55,162 nucleotides of DNA from an uncultured Bacilli bacterium. GTDB taxonomy: Bacteria; Bacillota_I; Bacilli_A; RF39; UBA660. The position numbers and the translations under genes are program-made. The stretch spans positions 1 to 55,162 of the forward strand of contig CAJUNE010000005.1 in assembly GCA_910587745.1 (NCBI GenBank), written 5' to 3'. Below the pieces are notes generated by a model that had not been told where the DNA came from, ran no database searches, and saw only the letters and a program-made list of their open reading frames with translations. Below, one piece after another: positions 50,622 to 55,162 of the stretch (its first letter is position 1; every line of letters begins with the position of its first letter).

Positions 50622-51045
50622 TTAATATCAACTCCTGTAATGCAAACATTTCTTTTTCGTCTTCTTTTTCCATATGATCATATCCTAATAAATGCAATAA
50701 ACCATGAATAGTTAAAAAAGATAATTCTCTTTTTATCGAATGACCATAATTTTTTGCTTGTTCTAACATCCTTGGAATACATATATATATATCTCCTAGA
50801 ATTCTTAAATCATTATTAATTGTATCTTTACTATCCTCTAAGGCAAAAGATATTACATCAGTAACTTTATCTATTCCTCGGTACTCTTTATTTATTTTTT
50901 TTATTTCTTCTTCGTTTACAAAGATGATGGAAAAATAAGCATTTTCAACTTTTTCATGTTTTAATGCCCTTTTAATTACTTTTTTTAAATAACTATATTT
51001 GAAATCAACTTGGTAATTATCGTTTATTTCATAGTTTAACCTCAT
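50599..51045 (-). CDS. ybeY: Endoribonuclease YbeY
   Basis: 148 residues. Zinc site HGLLHLLGYDHMEKEDEKEM, with the EYRGIDKVTDVISFAL family motif before it. YbeY acts in 16S rRNA 3' end maturation and ribosome quality control. It overlaps the VanZ-like gene by four bases. Confidence 0.96.
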   Translation of the reverse strand: MRLNYEINDNYQVDFKYSYLKKVIKRALKHEKVENAYFSIIFVNEEEIKKINKEYRGIDKVTDVISFALEDSKDTINNDLRILGDIYICIPRMLEQAKNYGHSIKRELSFLTIHGLLHLLGYDHMEKEDEKEMFALQELILNEEGITR

Positions 51046-51668
51046 ACAATATTTACTCCCATTCTACTTAATACATATAAAACTATTAATATCAAAACTA
51101 TTATTGATAAAATGTTGTAGAATAGTTCATTTTGGAATATTCCTGGTAAAAATTTTTTTATCGCATTAAAAGAAACATACAATAAGAAGCCAATTAATGC
51201 TCCAACAACATTTAATAAAATATCGTCAACATCAAAACTTCTACCAATACAACTTTGAACAAATTCTACAGTCGTACTTGTTAAGGCACTTACTATTAAA
51301 ATAGGTAATATTCTTTTAGGCTTTATATATGTTGATATTAAATAACCAAAAGGAATAAACATTACAATATTTCCTACTACATTAAAATAAAAACCTTTAC
51401 TACCTATAGGATACCTAAACATTTCAGTAAATGGTGCCAAGTTAAAACCACTATTATGGTTTAATTCACTTCTTGTTAGCATTTCATATAATAATAAAAT
51501 ATAAACTATAAATAATAGATAAGAAAATTCTTTATAAAAAATAAGCTTTTCATTATTAGATTTGACAGCGGCAATTCTAACACTTGCTATAACCACTAGA
51601 AATATAGTTAACATAGGCCACATTTTATCTACTGATGTTGATATTATCTCCCCTATACTCTTTATCAT
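51042..51668 (-). CDS. VanZ-like membrane protein
   Basis: About 208 residues with five membrane helices. VanZ-family landmarks are NLAPFTEM, NIVMFIPFGYLIS and STTVEFVQSCIGRSFDVDDI. VanZ proteins give low-level teicoplanin resistance in vancomycin clusters, but most family members have unknown roles. The homologous-looking start MIKSIGEIIS at 51668 overlaps yqfD by 44 bases, unusually long; a Met at 51623, just past the yqfD stop, is the alternative. It sits where Bacillus has phoH and yqfF. Confidence 0.85.
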   Translation of the reverse strand: MIKSIGEIISTSVDKMWPMLTIFLVVIASVRIAAVKSNNEKLIFYKEFSYLLFIVYILLLYEMLTRSELNHNSGFNLAPFTEMFRYPIGSKGFYFNVVGNIVMFIPFGYLISTYIKPKRILPILIVSALTSTTVEFVQSCIGRSFDVDDILLNVVGALIGFLLYVSFNAIKKFLPGIFQNELFYNILSIIVLILIVLYVLSRMGVNIV

Positions 51669-52818
51669 TTGTATCACTTTCCATTTCTACATCGTAATGT
51701 TCTACAACTCCTATTTGCTCTTTTATGGCAACAAATACCTCTATATCTAAATTACCATTATTTACACTTTTTTTCAATACTTTTTGCTCTATTATATCAG
51801 AATTTTTTGAACCCTTAAGCATTAATTTTTGTGTGATCTGATTATTTAATTCCCTTAATGCTTCTTCCTCTGTATATGTTTTTTTAGTTACTTTAGTTTC
51901 ATATTCTTTAGCTAAATAAAATTCATAATTATTTAGTTTGAAAAGACGTTTTTTCTTTACTTCTTTATTTTCTCCAACTCGGCTTTTTAAGATTTCATAT
52001 TCTTCAATTGGGGTTTTTAATAAAAAATTATAACGCATCTTTTTAGTGTATTCTTTCTCTTCATATTCAAGTGGTATACTGCCTTTTATTGTGTACCAAA
52101 CTTCAGCATATACTTCACCTTCAGCACAGACATTATTTTTTATTTCTTCATTTAATTTAATCATACCATTAATTAATATATCTCCTCTTTCCACATAATC
52201 ATTAATTCTAACTTCCGCTATGCCTTTTTTAGTTAAGATATTTTTTATTATTCCTGATTTAGAAGCAACTATATGACATGTATCATATTTTTTTTCGTAA
52301 CTATTTACAATCCTTTCCTCTACTCTAACATTTATTACCATACCATCAACGTCAATTTCAAGCCATTCTATTTTATCTTTGTATTCTTTTTTTATACTCT
52401 CAATAATACTTTCATATTCATTATAGCTTTTTTTAAATGTTAAGTTTTCTACGCCTCTTTCTTTTAAAGCCTCAAGTAATAGTTCTCTTAAATGTGAATC
52501 AGAATGGACAACATTTACTTTGACTATTATATTTGATAATATTAAAAAAATTATACAGGCAAAAATCGTACTCGTAATAAATAATAGATTATTTTTAATT
52601 TCTTTTTTTATTTTATAAATACCTGTATCATCTATAATCTCAATTCTTTCACTGATTAAATATTTTTTTATTCTTTTTATATCATTATCATTTACTTCAA
52701 AATAAACATAATTATCTTGAAATCTTATGTTTCTCATGCTTATATTTATTTTGTTTAATTTTAATAATATTTTGCTTTTTTGGTTGGTTTTTATTCGAAC
52801 TAATTTATAATGTTTCAC
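51625..52818 (-). CDS. yqfD: Sporulation protein YqfD
   Basis: 397 residues, GTG start with GAGG eight bases before it. One membrane helix near 75-95. Extracytoplasmic POTRA-like and beta domains, with LREL-LLEALKERGVENLTFKK and EWLEIDVDGMVINVRVEERI, then CHIVASKSGIIKNILTKKGI, all matching YqfD (stage IV sporulation family). It overlaps yqfC by four bases (GTGA). YqfC/YqfD pairs are a reliable endospore marker and are under sigma-E in Bacillus. Confidence 0.92.
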   Translation of the reverse strand: MKHYKLVRIKTNQKSKILLKLNKINISMRNIRFQDNYVYFEVNDNDIKRIKKYLISERIEIIDDTGIYKIKKEIKNNLLFITSTIFACIIFLILSNIIVKVNVVHSDSHLRELLLEALKERGVENLTFKKSYNEYESIIESIKKEYKDKIEWLEIDVDGMVINVRVEERIVNSYEKKYDTCHIVASKSGIIKNILTKKGIAEVRINDYVERGDILINGMIKLNEEIKNNVCAEGEVYAEVWYTIKGSIPLEYEEKEYTKKMRYNFLLKTPIEEYEILKSRVGENKEVKKKRLFKLNNYEFYLAKEYETKVTKKTYTEEEALRELNNQITQKLMLKGSKNSDIIEQKVLKKSVNNGNLDIEVFVAIKEQIGVVEHYDVEMESDTNDKEYRGDNINISR

Positions 52819-53057
52819 CTGTTAAACCTCAATAAGTTAATTTTTCCTTTAATTAAGATCTCGCGATTATCCATTCCACTTACAATTAAGCTTTCTCCTT
52901 CCACTATTAAATTAAATTCTTTTAGCTTTAATTCTATTAAAGTATCTGTTAATGTGATTAATTCTTCATAATAGTAGACATGGAGGCAATTATTGAAAAT
53001 GTCAATATAATAATCTTGATCCATTAAAAAGTTTTGAATATTTTTTACTATTCGCAT
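52815..53057 (-). CDS. yqfC: Sporulation protein YqfC
   Basis: 80 residues, beta-rich, with NCLHVYYYEELITLTDTLIE, then LIVEGESLIVSGMDNREILI and KGKINLLRF. The family is small, conserved in spore formers and always next to yqfD. AGGTGG precedes the ATG. It starts the yqfC-yqfD-vanZ-ybeY-dgkA-era-yqzL unit. Confidence 0.9.
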   Translation of the reverse strand: MRIVKNIQNFLMDQDYYIDIFNNCLHVYYYEELITLTDTLIELKLKEFNLIVEGESLIVSGMDNREILIKGKINLLRFNR

Positions 53058-53108
53058 AAAACCACCTATATAAATTTATGCTTTTATCTTTTATTTCAAA
53101 ACAAAAAA

Positions 53109-53122
53109 GCAAGTTTCCTTGC
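53109..53122 (-). terminator. Terminator of the cohesin-like gene
   Basis: GCAAG / CTTGC with a GAAA loop on the minus strand, then T6. Confidence 0.7.
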
Positions 53123-53148
53123 CTTATCCCTTTTATTCCTTTATTCTA

Positions 53149-53775
53149 TTATAATAAATTAGATAACTTCTTTAAAAGTCCATGAACTACATCATTCATT
53201 TTTTCTAACTTTTCTTTATTTGTAATTTCTTGTTTTTGTTTAATCTCTTCTTTTTTTACAGCAACTTCTTTTATATCATTTTTATTATCTTCTGCATTAA
53301 TTCTTTCTAATATTACAATTTCTTTACCATAAACATTACTATTTAAAATGCTAGGTTTAGAATCAGATAATTCGGCTTCCTCTAAAGTAATTGTTGTTGT
53401 TCCTGTTGCTATAGCTTTAAATGTAAATTCATATATCTTAGTATCTTTATTTATAGCATTCTCAAAAGTAAAATCTAAACCTGCTAATTTGTTTGATTTA
53501 GGATTAAACCAGAAATCATATGGTGCATCTACTAAGTTAGCTTCAACAAATTCTAACTTTTCGTTATCAAATATTAGTTTTCCACCTACTCCAACTATAC
53601 CATTATTAGCATCTTCAACCTCTTCTATAGACATATATACTTTTATATTATTTCCAACTGTAACGGTATCTTCACTTTTAAAGTTAATTGATGCACTTCC
53701 TACAGCATAAACATTTAATGGTGTACTTAATAATAATGTTATGGCAATTAAGCCTAAAACTATTTTATTTTTCAT
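53149..53775 (-). CDS. Secreted cohesin-domain-like protein
   Basis: 208 residues: signal peptide (MKNKIVLGLIAITLLLSTPL, cleavage after VYA), then a beta-sandwich of cohesin type: TVTVGNNIKVYMSIEEVEDA, GVGGKLIFDNEKLEFVEA, FEFTFKAIATGTTTITLEEA-like strands. A Lys/Glu-rich tail ends in a short amphipathic helix, with no sortase motif. Cohesin folds bind dockerins or act as general surface adhesion modules. GGGGG precedes the ATG. A perfect promoter and a leader hairpin lie upstream. Confidence 0.75.
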   Translation of the reverse strand: MKNKIVLGLIAITLLLSTPLNVYAVGSASINFKSEDTVTVGNNIKVYMSIEEVEDANNGIVGVGGKLIFDNEKLEFVEANLVDAPYDFWFNPKSNKLAGLDFTFENAINKDTKIYEFTFKAIATGTTTITLEEAELSDSKPSILNSNVYGKEIVILERINAEDNKNDIKEVAVKKEEIKQKQEITNKEKLEKMNDVVHGLLKKLSNLL

Positions 53776-53829
53776 TTTTTAAAACCCCCATAATTCAATC
53801 AAAACCTTTTCTTGTTTGAATTGCTTAAG

Positions 53830-53858
53830 ATTATAACACAAACTTAGTATTTTGTCAA
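53830..53858 (-). promoter_or_regulatory. Consensus promoter of the cohesin-like gene
   Basis: Minus strand perfect TTGACA, 17-base spacer, perfect TATAAT. A second TTGACA lies ten bases further upstream. The leader holds a seven-base inverted repeat AATTCAA / TTGAATT. Confidence 0.85.
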
Positions 53859-53917
53859 ATTTTGTCAATTTTCATTAATTAGTATTGACAATAATAATTA
53901 CATTATACAAAAAGATA

Positions 53918-54082
53918 TTATCTATCTTCCATATTATCTATTGCATACTTGACAGCCTCTATGACAAATTTGGTAAAAGTATTTTTACCTTTAACTTCAT
54001 TTATCTCTTTAAACAATTCTTTACTAAATCTTATATTTCGAAAGATATATTCTTCTTTTTCTTCTATCTTAAATTTATTCAT
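53918..54082 (-). CDS. Ribbon-helix-helix-like small protein
   Basis: 54 residues: MNKFKIEEKEEYIFRNIRFS, then KELFKEINEVKGKNTFTKFV and a final helix. A basic N-terminal strand followed by two helices is the Arc/MetJ ribbon-helix-helix plan of DNA-binding proteins. GAGG precedes the ATG. It begins 20 bases past the stop of the large surface-protein gene, so it is probably in the same transcript and may regulate it. Similar small RHH genes also serve as antitoxins, but no toxin partner is seen. Confidence 0.65.
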   Translation of the reverse strand: MNKFKIEEKEEYIFRNIRFSKELFKEINEVKGKNTFTKFVIEAVKYAIDNMEDR

Positions 54083-54101
54083 TACCAAAACCTCATTTAT
54101 A

Positions 54102-55162
54102 TTAAATTACAACATATGGATTATCTAAAGTACCATTACCACCAGAAAATGTTACATCAGCCTTCAGATTTATTACTGGACGTAAACCGAGAATGCCTTG
54201 CACGCCAGAGACGCCGAGGTGGCCTTCGTTATACACATAGAACATACTAGCAAATCCACTCCAGTTTATCGGAGACATAGTCCAGTAGTTCTGTCCGTTG
54301 TATAAGTAGTATGATGTGTTATTTGCAACCTTTCCTCCTGCATACATTGCTTCATCTGCTGTGACTAATCCTATCTTTAATGTATATACATCTCCTTTAG
54401 AACAGGACAATGTTGGCTGATGTTTATTAAGCAGTCTATCCGCTCCTGCATAAGCAAATTGTGTCCCTGTTGTGCTCCATGTTGTAGCCCATGTTTCACT
54501 CCATCCAGAATATTTTGCTCCTACATTTCTATCATTACAATACTTTCCATTTACTATTCTTTCTGCATAACTTGCTAGATTACTATTATACCAACTCTCT
54601 AATTGCGTCTTTGCATTACTTGGTATTCCGCTCAACGTTCTTTGGCTTCCTGTTGTATACGTATATCCTACATATTCTGAGCGATCGTAATTTGGATTGT
54701 ATGCTTGACTTGTTATAGCTAAACTATCTGTTGTTGATGTACCATTTGCATGGCATGTTGCTCCATCGTAGATTAAACGCATACTTCCATCACCATTGAT
54801 TCTGATTATTCTCCAACAGAAACCTCCGAACTTAACATAATTGTTTGTTACTGCTCCTCGCCAGTAGTAACTGTATCCTCCATACATTCCGTCACTTACT
54901 TTATATACTCCTTCATCGGTTGTTGCTGCATTTGCAAAATTTGGTGATCCACTATTTACTGTTATATTTCCTAGTATCGTTTCACTTCCATATGGTGCTG
55001 TTGTTTGAACTCTATTTATAGTTGTATCACTTTGATTTCCTGCAGCATCTTTTACATATACTTTTACTGTATGGGTTGATCCGGCTGCTAAGCCTGTAAA
55101 CTTGTATGTATTTCCTGTTCCTTTTACTGCTGCATTACTATCTAATTGATACCAATATTCTG
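54102..55162 (-). CDS. Partial surface protein: Fn3-like repeat and variable C-terminal domain
   Basis: The gene runs off the window end, so its start is not visible; about 352 codons are seen. The first part reads as a fibronectin III-like repeat (YKFTGLAAGSTHTVKVYVKD). Next comes a domain with GGFCWRIIRINGDGSMRLIY, then TADEAMYAGG and YWTMSPINWSGFASMFYVYN, closing with GLRPVINLKADVTFSGGNGT. The end segment from MSPINW to RPV resembles C-type-lectin-like variable regions of retroelement-diversified proteins, and has a relative at 13054-13209. The region is more GC-rich than neighbours. Probably exported and adhesive. Confidence 0.7.
   Translation of the reverse strand, partial: EYWYQLDSNAAVKGTGNTYKFTGLAAGSTHTVKVYVKDAAGNQSDTTINRVQTTAPYGSETILGNITVNSGSPNFANAATTDEGVYKVSDGMYGGYSYYWRGAVTNNYVKFGGFCWRIIRINGDGSMRLIYDGATCHANGTSTTDSLAITSQAYNPNYDRSEYVGYTYTTGSQRTLSGIPSNAKTQLESWYNSNLASYAERIVNGKYCNDRNVGAKYSGWSETWATTWSTTGTQFAYAGADRLLNKHQPTLSCSKGDVYTLKIGLVTADEAMYAGGKVANNTSYYLYNGQNYWTMSPINWSGFASMFYVYNEGHLGVSGVQGILGLRPVINLKADVTFSGGNGTLDNPYVVI

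Noticed and set aside
53885..54250. Plus-strand frame across the RHH gene and the surface-gene end
   Set aside because: It runs opposite two better-supported genes, starts in a promoterless AT-rich stretch and lacks a ribosome binding site.
1..55162. Mycoplasma-type code (TGA as Trp)
   Set aside because: TGA ends rsmH, engB, yqfC and other genes exactly where family length predicts, and Trp is encoded by TGG throughout.
1..55162. CRISPR arrays, insertion sequences or rRNA genes
   Set aside because: No regularly spaced repeats, transposase motifs or rRNA sequence were seen on either strand.

Overview
The window is AT-rich, densely coded DNA read with the standard bacterial code: TGA is a real stop in several genes and Trp is TGG. 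It looks like a low-GC, endospore-forming Firmicute of the Bacilli, probably an uncultured gut lineage. Evidence for sporulation is a SpoIVFA/SpoIVFB pair, SpmA/SpmB with a DacB-like carboxypeptidase, YlbJ, YqfC/YqfD, a SPOR-domain SpoIIB-like protein, and two small YjcZ-like peptides. Many genes use AGGTGA-type ribosome binding sites, and short 1-50 base overlaps make operon structure easy to read.

Layout. 0-6.8 kb: DUF421 and TIGR04086 membrane proteins and tgt (a Bacillus-like neighbourhood), a sporadic TIGR04141 gene, a tyrosine recombinase. 7.5-7.9 kb: tRNA-Leu(UAG) and a CAU tRNA with promoter and terminator. 9-13 kb: ttcA-like gene, divergent ylbL/ylbJ, two prepilin-like genes. 12.9-13.6 kb: the longest non-genic stretch, holding a GC-rich fragment of a surface-protein C-terminus and a compact locus with the layout of a type I toxin-antitoxin module. 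13.6-17.6 kb: rpmA-prp-rplU with an L21-type leader, then spoIVFB-spoIVFA-mreD-mreC-spoIIB-like, a reduced form of the Bacillus spoIIB-mre-min-spoIVF-rplU-rpmA region. 17.7-20.6 kb: a lone PBECR-like nuclease-fold gene, then dacB-spmA-spmB. 22.5-27.9 kb: rimP-nusA-rnpM-infB-rbfA-(unknown)-truB.

28-29.3 kb: a RhuM-Doc fusion with an XRE regulator. 29.4-34.6 kb: two-component system plus FtsX-type ABC transporter. 34.6-36.6 kb: two tandem HExxH paralogues. 36.6-37.8 kb: engB and a DnaQ-type exonuclease. 38.2-42.3 kb: mraZ-rsmH-ftsL-pbpB with four 10-bp-phased MraZ boxes. 42.3-46.7 kb: YjcZ-like peptides, prsA, recX-phosphoesterase, dGTPase-like gene. 48.3-53.1 kb: yqfC-yqfD-vanZ-ybeY-dgkA-era-yqzL-recO, close to Bacillus order. 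53.1-55.2 kb: a cohesin-like secreted protein, a ribbon-helix-helix protein, and the 3' part of a large surface protein whose C-terminus matches the 13.1 kb fragment.

The two signals most worth following are the putative type I toxin-antitoxin locus (about 13.28-13.60 kb) and the pair of related, locally GC-rich, hypervariable-looking C-terminal segments (13.08-13.19 kb and 54.18-54.28 kb), which resemble variable regions of diversity-generating retroelements although no reverse transcriptase lies in the window.
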